Below, piece by piece: positions 18,099 to 26,187 of a stretch of DNA of 46,491 nt (its first letter is position 1; each line of letters opens with the position of its first letter). The notes beneath the pieces were generated by a model, which saw nothing but the letters and a program-made list of their open reading frames with translations, was not told the origin of the DNA and searched no databases. Source of the stretch: an uncultured Pseudomonadota bacterium (GTDB lineage: Bacteria > Pseudomonadota > Gammaproteobacteria > Burkholderiales > Usitatibacteraceae); assembly GCA_937898635.1 (NCBI GenBank), contig CALEJW010000244.1:1-46491 (forward strand), read 5' to 3'. The position numbers and the translations under genes are program-made.

Positions 18099-18126
18099 GT
18101 TTGGGGCGGCGTTTGGCGATTTCAAG
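18099..18126 (-). promoter_or_regulatory. Sigma-32 heat-shock promoter of grpE-dnaK-dnaJ
   Basis: The reverse strand has CTTGAAA (18126-18120), a 13-base spacer, then CCCCAAAC (18106-18099). The -35 is a perfect match to the sigma-32 consensus and the -10 is close to CCCCATNT. Start of transcription would be near 18092, giving a leader of about 30 bases to the TTG start of grpE. Confidence 0.8.
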
Positions 18127-18177
18127 GCCGAGGCCGGCGCGCCGTGCGGAGGGGGTACGCCGGAAGCAAAGAATTGC

Positions 18178-18191
18178 TTGATTCATATCAA
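18178..18191. promoter_or_regulatory. Perfect FNR/Anr box upstream of ompW
   Basis: TTGATTCATATCAA is an exact TTGAT-N4-ATCAA palindrome. Its centre is 62 bases before the ompW ATG, so a class II activated promoter (centre at about -41.5) would start transcription near 18226. The facing sigma-32 promoter of grpE is about 55 bases away and points the other way. Confidence 0.75.
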
Positions 18192-18246
18192 GAAATTTCG
18201 ATGCCGCCTTGCCACGCTTGGGAACCACCCCTCCCATGGAAAGACC

Positions 18247-18882
18247 ATGAAGAAATCGACCTTCGCCCTGCTCGCCGCAGCCGTCGCCTGCGCCCTTCCT
18301 GCCGCCGCCGCCGATTCCTGGCTGCTGCGCGTGCGCGCGGTGCGCATCGACACCGCCAACGAATCCGAGGCGATAGGCTCGCTCGCGGTTCCCGCGGATG
18401 CGATCCACGTGAGCAACAAGACCATCCCCGAGCTGGACATCTCCTACTTCTTCGCGAAGAACTGGGCCGCGGAGCTCGTCCTCACCGTTCCCCAGAAGCA
18501 CGACGTGACCGTGCGGGAGAGCGCGCTCGGCGGGCCCGTCGGGATCGGCACCTTCAAGCACCTGCCGCCGACCCTCACCCTGCAGTACCACTTCAATCCG
18601 GACGGCGACTGGCGTCCCTACGCGGGCGCCGGCGTGAACTTCACGAACATCTCGGACGTGAACCTGGAGATCCCCACCGTCGGGCGCCTGAACCTCGACC
18701 GCACGAGCTGGGGCTTCGCCTACGGGGCGGGCTTCGACTACCGGCTCTCGAAGGACCTCTACCTCAACGTCGACGTGAAGAAGGTCTACATCGCCACCGA
18801 CGTGACGCTCGGCGGCGCGAAGGTGAGCGAGGTGAAGGTCGATCCCGTCCTCGTCGGCGTGGGCCTCGGCTGGCGCTTCTAG
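18247..18882 (+). CDS. ompW: Outer membrane protein OmpW
   Basis: A 211-residue, 8-stranded outer-membrane beta barrel. The signal peptide (STFALLAAAVACALPAAAAD) is followed by WLLRVRAVRI, the family opening, and later the PTLTLQYHFNP and PYAGAGVNFT segments; the chain ends in a terminal aromatic (WRF), the outer-membrane insertion signal. OmpW proteins form a narrow hydrophobic channel for small apolar molecules. The ATG at 18247 is chosen because it yields the signal peptide directly; the frame is open far upstream by chance. The perfect FNR box upstream agrees with oxygen-dependent control of ompW known in E. coli. Confidence 0.95.
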   Translation: MKKSTFALLAAAVACALPAAAADSWLLRVRAVRIDTANESEAIGSLAVPADAIHVSNKTIPELDISYFFAKNWAAELVLTVPQKHDVTVRESALGGPVGIGTFKHLPPTLTLQYHFNPDGDWRPYAGAGVNFTNISDVNLEIPTVGRLNLDRTSWGFAYGAGFDYRLSKDLYLNVDVKKVYIATDVTLGGAKVSEVKVDPVLVGVGLGWRF

Positions 18883-18899
18883 GGACGCTCGCTCCCGTG

Positions 18900-18926
18900 G
18901 CCTGCCCGGGGCCTCCCCGGGCGGGC
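18900..18926. terminator. Hairpin between convergent ompW and the membrane protein gene
   Basis: GCCCGGGG / CCCCGGGC with a CCT loop (18904-18922) extends by further G-C and one G-U pair to about 12 base pairs. It lies between the ompW stop and the end of the convergent gene, so it can serve both. Confidence 0.6.
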
Positions 18927-18927
18927 T

Positions 18928-19284
18928 TCAGCGCCGCGGCCGCGATCCGGAGACGGCCCAGCTCACCACGAGGGTGATCAGGCTGTAGAGGAGGGAGCCG
19001 AAAAGCGCCTCCAGGAAGCCTCCCACGGCGAAGCCCTTGACCACCTGGGCCACCAGCCAGAAGAGGGCCGCGTTGATCACGAAGAGGAAGAGGCCGAGCG
19101 TCACGATCGTGACGGGGAGCGTGAGCACCACGAGGATCGGGCGGATGAGCGCGTTGGCGAGCCCCAGCGCGAGGGCCGCGACCGCCGCGGCGAGGAAGCC
19201 TTCCACGCGCACGCCCGGGTAGAGGTAGGCGACCGCGAGGAGCGCCAGCGCGTTCAGGACCCAGCGGACGAGGAGCGAGACCAT
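18928..19284 (-). CDS. Small four-helix membrane protein, phage-holin-4_2 / YvlD family
   Basis: A 118-residue integral membrane protein with four predicted helices (about residues 3-25, 28-52, 54-80 and 88-112) and a basic C-terminus (SGSRPRR). LANALIRPILVVLTLPVTIV and GLFLFVINAALFWL are the typical signature of the widespread family named after a phage holin. In chromosomes these are housekeeping membrane proteins of unknown role, and there is no phage context here. It follows hemH by 12 bases on the same strand and is probably in the hrcA-hemH transcript. Confidence 0.85.
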   Translation of the reverse strand: MVSLLVRWVLNALALLAVAYLYPGVRVEGFLAAAVAALALGLANALIRPILVVLTLPVTIVTLGLFLFVINAALFWLVAQVVKGFAVGGFLEALFGSLLYSLITLVVSWAVSGSRPRR

Positions 19285-19296
19285 CGGGCGGGCCGC

Positions 19297-20397
19297 CTAG
19301 TTCCCGGCGCCCAGCGCGCGGGCGCGGGCCGCCGACTCGCGCCCCTCGGCCTCGGCGGCCTTCGCGTCCCACTCGCGGCTCGCCCAGCCCTGGAGGTTCT
19401 CGAGCGCCACGATCGCGAGGGCCGTCATGAAGCCCTGCAGGTCGTTCGTCGTGGGGATGTAGTGGAACTCCCGCCCGCCCGCCCCGAGGAAGGTGTCGCG
19501 TCCCTCCATCGCGATCTCCTCGAGGGTCTCCAGGCAGTCCGCGGCGAAGCCCGGGCAGATCACGTCGACCCGTCCCGTGCCCTTGGCGCCCAGCTCCTGG
19601 AGGGTCTGCGCGGTATAGGGCTTGAGCCACTCGGCGCGCCCGAAGCGCGACTGGAAGGTGACCACGGTGCGCTCGTCGTCCCAGCCCAGCTCCGTGGCGA
19701 TGAGCCGCGCGCTCTTGCGGCACTCGCAGTGGTAGGGGTCGCCCTTGTCGAGCGAGAAGCGCGGCAGGCCGTGGAAGCTCATCACCAGCCGGTCGGGCCG
19801 CCCGTTCTTCATCCAGTGGTCGTTCACCGCCCTGGCGACGGCCTTCACGTAGGCGGGATGGTCGTGGAAGTGGCGGACCGTGCGGATGGCGGGGACGCTT
19901 CGCATCGCCGCGAGGGCCTCGCCGACGGCGTCGATCGCCGAACCCGTCGTGCTCGCCGCGTACTGCGGGTAGAGCGGCAGCACGAGGATGCGATCGCAGC
20001 CCTTGCCGCGAAGCTCGGCGAGGCCCGCGGCGATGGAGGGATTGCCGTAGCGGCAGGCGCCCGCGACCGCGAGCGGGGACTTCACGCGTTCGCCCAGGTA
20101 GCCGCGCAGGAGCTGCACCTGGCGCCCGAGGTGCACGCGAAGCGGCGAGCCTTCCTTCGTCCAGATGGCCGCGTACTTGGCGGCGCTCTTCGCGGGGCGC
20201 ACGAGGAGGATCACGCGCAGGATCAGCCACCAGGCGGCGCGCGGGATCTCGACCACGCGGGGATCCCAGAGGAATTGCGCGAGGTAGCGGCGGACCGCGG
20301 CGGCGGTCGGCGCGTCGGGCGTGCCGAGGTTCACCAGCAGGACGCCCGTGCGCGGGATCGAGCCGTGCGTGTACGGCGGTTCGGGGAGGTAGGACAT
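19297..20397 (-). CDS. hemH: Ferrochelatase
   Basis: A 366-residue enzyme that inserts Fe2+ into protoporphyrin IX, the last step of protoheme synthesis, at the cytoplasmic face of the inner membrane. GVLLVNLGTPDAP opens the fold; the catalytic His is in VMSFHGLP; the acidic residue of the metal path is in FQSRFGRAEWLKPYT; ICPGFAADCLETLEE is also conserved. It starts directly after hrcA (ATG at 20397, hrcA stop ends at 20398). A C-terminal tail rich in Ala, Glu and Arg (about residues 345-366) is not conserved. Confidence 0.97.
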   Translation of the reverse strand: MSYLPEPPYTHGSIPRTGVLLVNLGTPDAPTAAAVRRYLAQFLWDPRVVEIPRAAWWLILRVILLVRPAKSAAKYAAIWTKEGSPLRVHLGRQVQLLRGYLGERVKSPLAVAGACRYGNPSIAAGLAELRGKGCDRILVLPLYPQYAASTTGSAIDAVGEALAAMRSVPAIRTVRHFHDHPAYVKAVARAVNDHWMKNGRPDRLVMSFHGLPRFSLDKGDPYHCECRKSARLIATELGWDDERTVVTFQSRFGRAEWLKPYTAQTLQELGAKGTGRVDVICPGFAADCLETLEEIAMEGRDTFLGAGGREFHYIPTTNDLQGFMTALAIVALENLQGWASREWDAKAAEAEGRESAARARALGAGN

Positions 20398-21423
20398 TCA
20401 GTGCTGCGAAAGGGCGGTGGAGATGAGCTTCGAGGTGACGTCGACGATGGGGATGACGCGCTCGTAGGCCATGCGCGTCGGGCCGATCACGCCCACGGTG
20501 CCCACGACCTTGCCGTCGACCTCGTAGGGCGCGGTCACGATCGAGCACTCGTCGAGCGGGACGAGGAGGGAGTCGCCGCCGATGAAGATCTTCACCCCCT
20601 CGGCGCGCTCGCTGTCGTCGAGGAGCCCCAGGAGCTGCGCCTTGCGCTCGAAGAGGTCGAAGAGCTTGCGCAGGCGCGCGCGGTCGGAGGACAGGGCCTC
20701 CACCTCGAGGAGGTTCCTCTCGCCGGAGAGCACCACTTCGTCGCCCGGCTGGCGCATCGCCTCGCCGCCGGTCTCGATGGCCGCGCGCATGAGCGTGGAG
20801 ATGTCGCGGTGCAGGTCGAGGAGCTCGCCGCGCACGCGGCTCGCGATCGTGGCGAAATCGTGCCCGGCGTAGTGCTGGTTGATCGCGTTGGCGGCTTCCG
20901 TGAGCTGCGAGGGGGTGTAGGGCCGGTCTGTGACGAGCACGCGATTCTGCACCTCCCCGTCGGAGGCGACGATGATGAGGAGCACGCGCTTGTCCGAGAG
21001 GTGGAAGAACTCCACGTGGCGCAGCGACGCCCGGCGGCGGGGCGAGATCACCACCCCGGCGAAGTGCGTGAGGTCCGACAGCAACTGGGAGGCGGCCGCC
21101 ACGACGCGGTGCGGATCGTCGGGAAGCAGGCTTTCCTGGATCTGCGCGCGCTCGACCTCCTCGAGGGGGCGCACCGTGAGGAGCGTGTCCACGAAGAAGC
21201 GGTAGCCCTTGGGCGTGGGCACGCGCCCGGCCGAGGTGTGCGGGCTCGCGACGAAGCCCATCTCCTCGAGGTCCGCCATCACGTTGCGGATCGTCGCCGG
21301 CGAGAGCTCCAGGCTGGAGGCGCGCGCGAGCGCCCGCGATCCGACGGGCTGGCCGTCGGCGATGTAGCGCTCGACGAGGATCTTGAGCAGCGACTGCGCG
21401 CGGTCGTTCAGCATGCGGTCCAT
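20398..21423 (-). CDS. hrcA: Heat-inducible transcription repressor HrcA
   Basis: A 341-residue repressor that binds the CIRCE operator and is kept active by GroE. The N-terminal winged helix (ILVERYIADGQPVGSRALAR; SPATIRNVMADLEEMGF) is followed by SPHTSAGRVPTPKGYRFFVD and the GAF-like dimer domain. I find no CIRCE palindrome (TTAGCACTC-N9-GAGTGCTAA) in the window, so its targets, probably groESL, lie elsewhere and the dnaK operon here looks sigma-32-driven. It is divergent from nadK with 75 bases between, a standard betaproteobacterial pair. Met4 (21414) is an alternative start. Confidence 0.97.
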   Translation of the reverse strand: MDRMLNDRAQSLLKILVERYIADGQPVGSRALARASSLELSPATIRNVMADLEEMGFVASPHTSAGRVPTPKGYRFFVDTLLTVRPLEEVERAQIQESLLPDDPHRVVAAASQLLSDLTHFAGVVISPRRRASLRHVEFFHLSDKRVLLIIVASDGEVQNRVLVTDRPYTPSQLTEAANAINQHYAGHDFATIASRVRGELLDLHRDISTLMRAAIETGGEAMRQPGDEVVLSGERNLLEVEALSSDRARLRKLFDLFERKAQLLGLLDDSERAEGVKIFIGGDSLLVPLDECSIVTAPYEVDGKVVGTVGVIGPTRMAYERVIPIVDVTSKLISTALSQH

Positions 21424-21463
21424 TGTACGAAAATTCGGGGAGGCCGGCGCCCGGGTTTCGCCT

Positions 21464-21491
21464 TTGACGGGTCGGGGTGCTGTGATCTAAT
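21464..21491 (+). promoter_or_regulatory. Sigma-70-type promoter of nadK, placed for a leaderless message
   Basis: TTGACG (21464-21469), a 16-base spacer, then TCTAAT (21486-21491). The start of transcription is expected at 21498-21499, which is the A of the ATG chosen for nadK. There is no good Shine-Dalgarno before that ATG. Confidence 0.6.
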
Positions 21492-21498
21492 GCGGGCC

Positions 21499-22371
21499 AT
21501 GCCCCCGCCCTTCAAGACCGTGGCCGTCGTGGGAAAAGGCGACGCCCCGGAGCTGCCGGAGACGCTCGACCAGGTCGTGGCCGTGCTCCGGTCGCGCGGG
21601 GCGGCGGTGATCATGGATCCGCGCACGGCCGAGGCCTCGCGCACGGCGCCCGACGAGGCGATCGCGCTGGAGGCGCTGCCCGCGAGGGCCGACCTCGCCG
21701 TGGTGGTGGGCGGGGACGGCACGCTCCTTTCCAGCGCCCGGCTGATGGTGTCGCGGGGCGTTCCCCTCATCGGGGTGAACCTGGGCCGCCTGGGCTTCCT
21801 CACGGACATCCCCGCCAACGCGGTGACGGAGACGCTCGGCGCGGTCCTCGACGGGGACTACGTCGCGGAGGAAAGGCTCCTCCTCGCCGCGCGCGTGCTG
21901 CGCGGGGGCCGGGAAGTGTACGCCACGCACGCGATGAACGACGTGGTGGTGAGCCGCGCGGGCGCCGGCAGCATGATCGAGTTCTCGGTGCACGTGAACG
22001 GGGAGTTCATCTACAGTCTCCGCGCCGATGGCATCATCGTCGCCACGCCGACGGGATCGACCGCCTACGCGCTCTCCGCGGGCGGGCCCATCCTCCACCC
22101 GGGGCTCCCCGCCATCGCCCTCGTGCCGATCTCGCCGCACACCCTCTCCAACCGCCCGGTGGCGATCCGCAGCGACTCGCGGATCGAGGTGGTCCTCGTC
22201 CGCGGACCCGGCGCGCGCGCCAACTTCGACGTGCAGTCGCACGCCGAACTGGAAGCCGGCGACGTGGTCGCGATCGCCGCGGCGAAGCCCGCGATCCTCC
22301 TGCACCCGCGCGGCTACCGCTACTTCGCCATGCTGCGCGACAAGCTGCGCTGGAACGAGCGCAACGCCTGA
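21499..22371 (+). CDS. nadK: NAD kinase
   Basis: A 290-residue ATP (or polyphosphate) dependent kinase that makes NADP from NAD. FKTVAVVGKGD opens the protein; the catalytic GGDGT motif is in LAVVVGGDGTLL; GVNLGRLGFLTDI, MNDVVVSR and the TPTGSTAYALSAGGPI segment complete the active site. The ATG at 21499 is preferred over the one at 21490 because the promoter -10 covers the latter. Very long open frame upstream is antisense to hemH and hrcA and is not coding. recN follows after 12 bases. Confidence 0.96.
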   Translation: MPPPFKTVAVVGKGDAPELPETLDQVVAVLRSRGAAVIMDPRTAEASRTAPDEAIALEALPARADLAVVVGGDGTLLSSARLMVSRGVPLIGVNLGRLGFLTDIPANAVTETLGAVLDGDYVAEERLLLAARVLRGGREVYATHAMNDVVVSRAGAGSMIEFSVHVNGEFIYSLRADGIIVATPTGSTAYALSAGGPILHPGLPAIALVPISPHTLSNRPVAIRSDSRIEVVLVRGPGARANFDVQSHAELEAGDVVAIAAAKPAILLHPRGYRYFAMLRDKLRWNERNA

Positions 22372-22383
22372 GGCCGCGCTCCC

Positions 22384-24090
22384 ATGCTCCGCGCCCTGGC
22401 GCTCCGCGACTTCGTGATCGTGGCCTCGCTCGACCTGGAACTCGCCACCGGGTTCACCGCGCTCACCGGGGAGACCGGCGCCGGGAAGTCCATCCTGGTG
22501 GACGCGCTGGGGCTGGTGCTCGGCGCGCGCGCCGATCCCGGCGTGATCCGTCCCGGAGCCGAGCGGGCCGACCTTTCGGCGGAGTTCGACGTGGCCGGCC
22601 TGGAGCCCGCGCGGCGCTGGCTCGCGGACAATGACCTCGAGGAAGGCGAGGGCGAGGCCTGCCTCGTCCGGCGCACCGTCGACCGCGCCGGCCGCTCGCG
22701 GGGATTCGTGAACGGCCGGCCGGCCACCGCCGCGCAGCTGCGCGAGCTGGGCGAGCGCCTCGTGGACATCCACGGCCAGCACGAGCACCAGTGGCTCGCG
22801 CAGCGCGACTACCAGCGGCGCCTGCTCGACGCCTTCGGCGGCGCCGAAGCCGAGGCGCGCGAGGTGGCGGTCCGGCACGGGCAGTGGCGGCGCGCGATCG
22901 AGGCCCGCGAGGCCCGCGAGCGCGCCGAGGCCTCCTCGGTGCGCGAGCGCGAATACCTGCGGGACGAGATCCACGACCTCGAGGCGCTCGCCTTCACGCC
23001 GGAGTCCTGGGCGGAGGAGAACGCGGAGCACCGGCGCCTCGCCCACGCGCAGGAGCTCATCGCCCATTGCCGGGCGGCGCTGGAGGCCGCCGACGAGGCG
23101 GAGCCCGGCGCCACGGGACTCCTCGCGGCCGCGGGCTCGCGCCTCGCGCAGGCCGCGGAGGTGGATCCGGCGCTCGCCGAAGCGCAGCGCCTGCTCGAGA
23201 GCGCGGCGGCGCACGCGGCCGAGGCCGCGCACGAGCTGCGCCGCTACCTGCAGAAGGTCGAGCCCGATCCGGCGCGGCTGGAGGCGCTGGAGCGCCGGCT
23301 GCGCGCGGTCCACGACATGGCTCGCCGCCTGCGCGTGGAGCCGACGGCGATTCCCGACGCGCTCCTCGCGCGGCAAGGCCGCCTGGCCGAACTGGGCGGC
23401 GACGAGAGCCTGGAGGCGTTGCGCGAACGCGAGGCCGCCGCGAAGGCGTCGTACGGGGAACTCGCCCGGGCGCTCTCGGCGAAGCGGCGCGAGGCGGCGC
23501 GCCGGCTCGGCGAGGAAGTCACGCGCCGCCTGCAGGGACTCGCGATGGAGGGCGGGCGGCTCGAGGTGAGCCTGGAGCCGCTCGCGCAGCCGGGATCGGG
23601 CGGCCTGGAGGCGGTGGAATTCCGGGTGGCGGCCCATGCGGGACAGCCCTCCGGGCCCATCGGCAAGGTCGCCTCCGGCGGGGAGCTTTCGCGCCTGGCG
23701 CTCGCCGTCCAGGTGCTCATGGGCGGGCGCGCCGGGATTCCCACGCTCGTGTTCGACGAGGTGGATGCCGGCATCGGCGGGCGCGTCGCGGAGATCGTCG
23801 GCTCGCTGCTCGCGGAACTCTCCCGGCACCACCAGGTGCTCTGCGTCACGCACCTGCCCCAGGTGGCGGCCCGTGCCCGGCACCAGATCCGCGTCGCGAA
23901 GCACGCGCGCGCCGGCGGCACGGTCGCGACGGTGGAGGCGCTCGACGCGGCCGGGCGCGTCGAGGAGATCGCCCGCATGCTCGGCGGCGCGCGGGTGACC
24001 GACACCTCGCGCCGGCACGCCGAGGAAATGCTCGGGCGGGATCCGCCCGCGAAGCCCCGCGCGAGCGCCCCGGCGGCGCGCGGCCGGTAG
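22384..24090 (+). CDS. recN: DNA repair protein RecN
   Basis: A 568-residue SMC-like ATPase for double-strand-break repair. Walker A GETGAGKSILVDAL is near residue 29; the Q-loop-adjacent LVDIHGQHEHQWL follows; a central coiled coil covers about residues 155-370; the ABC signature GKVASGGELSRLALA and Walker B TLVFDEVDAGIGGRVAE are near the C-terminus. Length is normal. The nadK-recN order is conserved in the class. I did not find a recognisable LexA box just upstream, as the gene follows nadK closely. Confidence 0.98.
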   Translation: MLRALALRDFVIVASLDLELATGFTALTGETGAGKSILVDALGLVLGARADPGVIRPGAERADLSAEFDVAGLEPARRWLADNDLEEGEGEACLVRRTVDRAGRSRGFVNGRPATAAQLRELGERLVDIHGQHEHQWLAQRDYQRRLLDAFGGAEAEAREVAVRHGQWRRAIEAREARERAEASSVREREYLRDEIHDLEALAFTPESWAEENAEHRRLAHAQELIAHCRAALEAADEAEPGATGLLAAAGSRLAQAAEVDPALAEAQRLLESAAAHAAEAAHELRRYLQKVEPDPARLEALERRLRAVHDMARRLRVEPTAIPDALLARQGRLAELGGDESLEALREREAAAKASYGELARALSAKRREAARRLGEEVTRRLQGLAMEGGRLEVSLEPLAQPGSGGLEAVEFRVAAHAGQPSGPIGKVASGGELSRLALAVQVLMGGRAGIPTLVFDEVDAGIGGRVAEIVGSLLAELSRHHQVLCVTHLPQVAARARHQIRVAKHARAGGTVATVEALDAAGRVEEIARMLGGARVTDTSRRHAEEMLGRDPPAKPRASAPAARGR

Positions 24091-24111
24091 CGCGAGCCCG
24101 GGAAACGGACC

Positions 24112-25341
24112 ATGGAATCGTCCTCGGGCAAGGTCGCGCTGGTGCTGGCGGGAGGCGGCGCCCGGGCCGCCTACCAGGTGGGCGTCCTGCAGGCCCTGAA
24201 GGAAATTCTCCCGGATCCCGCGGTGAATCCCTTCCCGATCATCGGCGGCACTTCGGCGGGCGCGGTCAACGCCGGCGCCCTCGCGTGCCACGCGGACGAC
24301 TTCGGCAAGGCCGTGGACAACCTCCTCGAGGTGTGGCGCAACTTCGAGCCGCGCCACGTCTACCGGGCCGACTTCGTCGGCGTGGCGGCCAACAGCGCGC
24401 GCTGGCTCGCGTCGCTCTTCTTCGGCGCGCTCGTGCGCGACCGGCGCATCTCGCTCCTGGACAACCGGCCCCTCGCCGCGCTCCTCGGGCGCAAGCTCGA
24501 GTTCTCGCGCATCCCGGGCAACATCGAGCGCGGGGCCCTCGACGCGCTCGCCATCACCTGCTCGGGCTACACCTCCGGCCAGAGCGTGACCTTCTTCGAG
24601 GGGGCCGCGCACCTCGCGACCTGGAAACGCTCCCAGCGCGTGGGCGTGCGGACCAGGATCCAGGTCGAGCACCTCATGGCCTCGAGCGCGATCCCCTTCC
24701 TCTTCCCCGCGCACAAGTTGAACCGCGAGTTCTTCGGCGACGGCTCGATGCGCCAGATCGCCCCCGTGAGCCCGGCGCTGCACCTGGGCGCCGACCGCGT
24801 GCTCGTGGTGGGCACGGCGAAGATCCGCAACGACGACCCGGAGCGCACGCGCGGCGACACCTACCCCACGCTCGCGCAGGTGGCGGGGCACGTGATGAAC
24901 TCCATCTTCCTCGACAGCCTCGCCGTGGACATCGAGCGCCTGGAGCGCATCAACCGGACGATCAGCGCGGTGCCGCAGGAGCGCCTGCGCCAGCTCGGGC
25001 TCACCCTTCACCACGTGGACGTCCTCGTGATGACGCCCTCGGAGCCGCTGGACGCGATCGCGGTCCGCCACCTGCGCAGCCTCCCCTGGCCCATCCGCTT
25101 CCTCCTGAGGAGCGTGGGCGCCATGCGCCGCGGCGGCGCGAACCTCGCGAGCTACCTCCTCTTCGAGCAGGGCTACTGCCGGGAGCTCATCGCCCTGGGT
25201 TACCACGACACCCTCAAGCGCCGCGAGGAGGTCGAGGCCTTCCTCGGCGGCGCCATGTGCCCCGTGCCGGGCGCCTACGCGCGCACCGTCAAGTTCTTCG
25301 TGCCTCCCCCGAAGGATCCGGCGCCCGGGGGCACGCCATGA
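24112..25341 (+). CDS. Patatin-like phospholipase
   Basis: A 409-residue acyl hydrolase with the patatin Ser-Asp dyad: the nucleophile Ser48 in GGTSAGAVN and Asp210 in FFGDGSM. The oxyanion stretch is GGGARAAYQVG, with Ala in place of the second Arg/Gly of the common GGGxRG. The C-terminal part (about residues 250-409) is helical and belongs to the larger bacterial class of patatin proteins. No signal peptide or clear membrane helix is seen. It probably cleaves phospholipid or other acyl esters; the substrate is unknown. The thioesterase gene overlaps its stop by ATGA, which hints at linked acyl-chain handling. Confidence 0.9.
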   Translation: MESSSGKVALVLAGGGARAAYQVGVLQALKEILPDPAVNPFPIIGGTSAGAVNAGALACHADDFGKAVDNLLEVWRNFEPRHVYRADFVGVAANSARWLASLFFGALVRDRRISLLDNRPLAALLGRKLEFSRIPGNIERGALDALAITCSGYTSGQSVTFFEGAAHLATWKRSQRVGVRTRIQVEHLMASSAIPFLFPAHKLNREFFGDGSMRQIAPVSPALHLGADRVLVVGTAKIRNDDPERTRGDTYPTLAQVAGHVMNSIFLDSLAVDIERLERINRTISAVPQERLRQLGLTLHHVDVLVMTPSEPLDAIAVRHLRSLPWPIRFLLRSVGAMRRGGANLASYLLFEQGYCRELIALGYHDTLKRREEVEAFLGGAMCPVPGAYARTVKFFVPPPKDPAPGGTP

Positions 25342-25787
25342 CGCGGGCCGCGCCGCACGCGCTCGGCCACTACCCGCACGCGCGCGAGATCACCACGCGC
25401 TGGATGGACAACGACGCCTACGGGCACGTGAACAACGTCGTCTACTACTCCTACTTCGACACGGTGGTGAACGACTGGCTCATCCGCGAGGGGCTGCTCG
25501 ACGTGGAGAAGGGGGAGCTCATCGGGCTGGTGGTGGAGACGGGCTGCCGCTACTTCGAGCCGCTCACCTATCCGGAGACGGTGACCGCGGCGCTTCGCGT
25601 GGCGCACGTCGGCAATTCCAGCGTCCGCTACGAGGTCGCGCTCTTCGGCGAGGGCCGCGACAGCGCGGCCGCCCAGGGCCATTTCGTGCACGTCTACGTG
25701 GACCGGGCCTCGCGCCGGCCGGCCCCGCTGCCCGAGGCATGGCGGCGAAAGCTCGCGACGATCGCGGTTCCCGGAGGCTCCCGGTGA
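25338..25787 (+). CDS. Acyl-CoA thioesterase, hot-dog fold (4HBT / YbgC-FcbC type)
   Basis: A 149-residue single hot-dog-domain protein. The catalytic Asp lies in TRWMDNDAYGHVNNVVYYSY, the hallmark of the 4-hydroxybenzoyl-CoA thioesterase group; the helix and the strand CRYFEPLTYPETV follow. It should hydrolyse short or medium acyl-CoA thioesters as a tetramer in the cytoplasm. The ATG at 25338 overlaps the patatin gene stop; the long open frame upstream is recN and patatin sequence read out of frame. Its own stop overlaps the cupin start as GTGA. Confidence 0.9.
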   Translation: MTRAAPHALGHYPHAREITTRWMDNDAYGHVNNVVYYSYFDTVVNDWLIREGLLDVEKGELIGLVVETGCRYFEPLTYPETVTAALRVAHVGNSSVRYEVALFGEGRDSAAAQGHFVHVYVDRASRRPAPLPEAWRRKLATIAVPGGSR

Positions 25788-26173
25788 GGCTGCGGGCCGC
25801 GGCCGCGCTTGCCGTCCTCGCGCTCGCGGCCGGGAGCGCCGCGGCGCAGTCGCCCGGCATCGAGCGCGAGGTCCTCGAGCGATCGACGAGCGCGGGCGGG
25901 GAGCGTGACGTCCTGCTGGTCCGCGTGAGGATCGCGCCGGGCGCGCGGGCGGGCCGCCACAGCCACCCGGGGATCGAGACCGGCTTCGTGCTCGAAGGCG
26001 AGGCGGTGATGGAAATCGACGGCGAGCCGCCCCGCAGGCTGGGTCCCGGCGACAGCTACCTCGTGCCGGCGGGTCGCGTCCACGACGCGCGTGCCGCGGG
26101 CCCGGGCCCGGTGAAGGTGCTAGCCACCTTCGTGGTCGAGCGCGGCAAGCCGCTCGCCACGCCCGCGCCCTGA
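25784..26173 (+). CDS. Secreted single-domain cupin
   Basis: A 129-residue protein when started at GTG 25784, which has GGAGG seven bases upstream and overlaps the thioesterase stop. An earlier ATG at 25739 lies inside the thioesterase gene and would put charged residues before the signal peptide (AAAALAVLALAAGSAAAQ), so it is less likely. The cupin barrel carries a full metal site: His59, His61 and Glu65 (GRHSHPGIE) and His100 (GRVHDA). FVLEGEAVMEIDGE and GPGDSYLVPAGRVH are the two cupin motifs. The substrate is unknown; periplasmic location is inferred from the signal. Confidence 0.82.
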   Translation: MRLRAAAALAVLALAAGSAAAQSPGIEREVLERSTSAGGERDVLLVRVRIAPGARAGRHSHPGIETGFVLEGEAVMEIDGEPPRRLGPGDSYLVPAGRVHDARAAGPGPVKVLATFVVERGKPLATPAP

Positions 26174-26187
26174 GGCGCCCGGCCCGC

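Noticed and set aside
18928..19284. Prophage remnant suggested by the holin-family protein
   Set aside because: No other phage gene is near, composition is like its neighbours, and this family is widespread in chromosomes without phage.
21424..21498. CIRCE operator or sigma-32 promoter for hrcA
   Set aside because: No TTAGCACTC-N9-GAGTGCTAA is present, and the best sigma-32 candidate (GGCGAAA then CCCCGAATT) matches too few consensus positions.
21487..25206. A 1239-residue reverse-strand open frame
   Set aside because: It lies antisense to nadK, recN and patatin genes, all with clear family motifs. Its translation is rich in Arg, Gly, Ala, His and Val-Glu-Asp strings typical of GC-rich shadow frames, with no recognisable domain.
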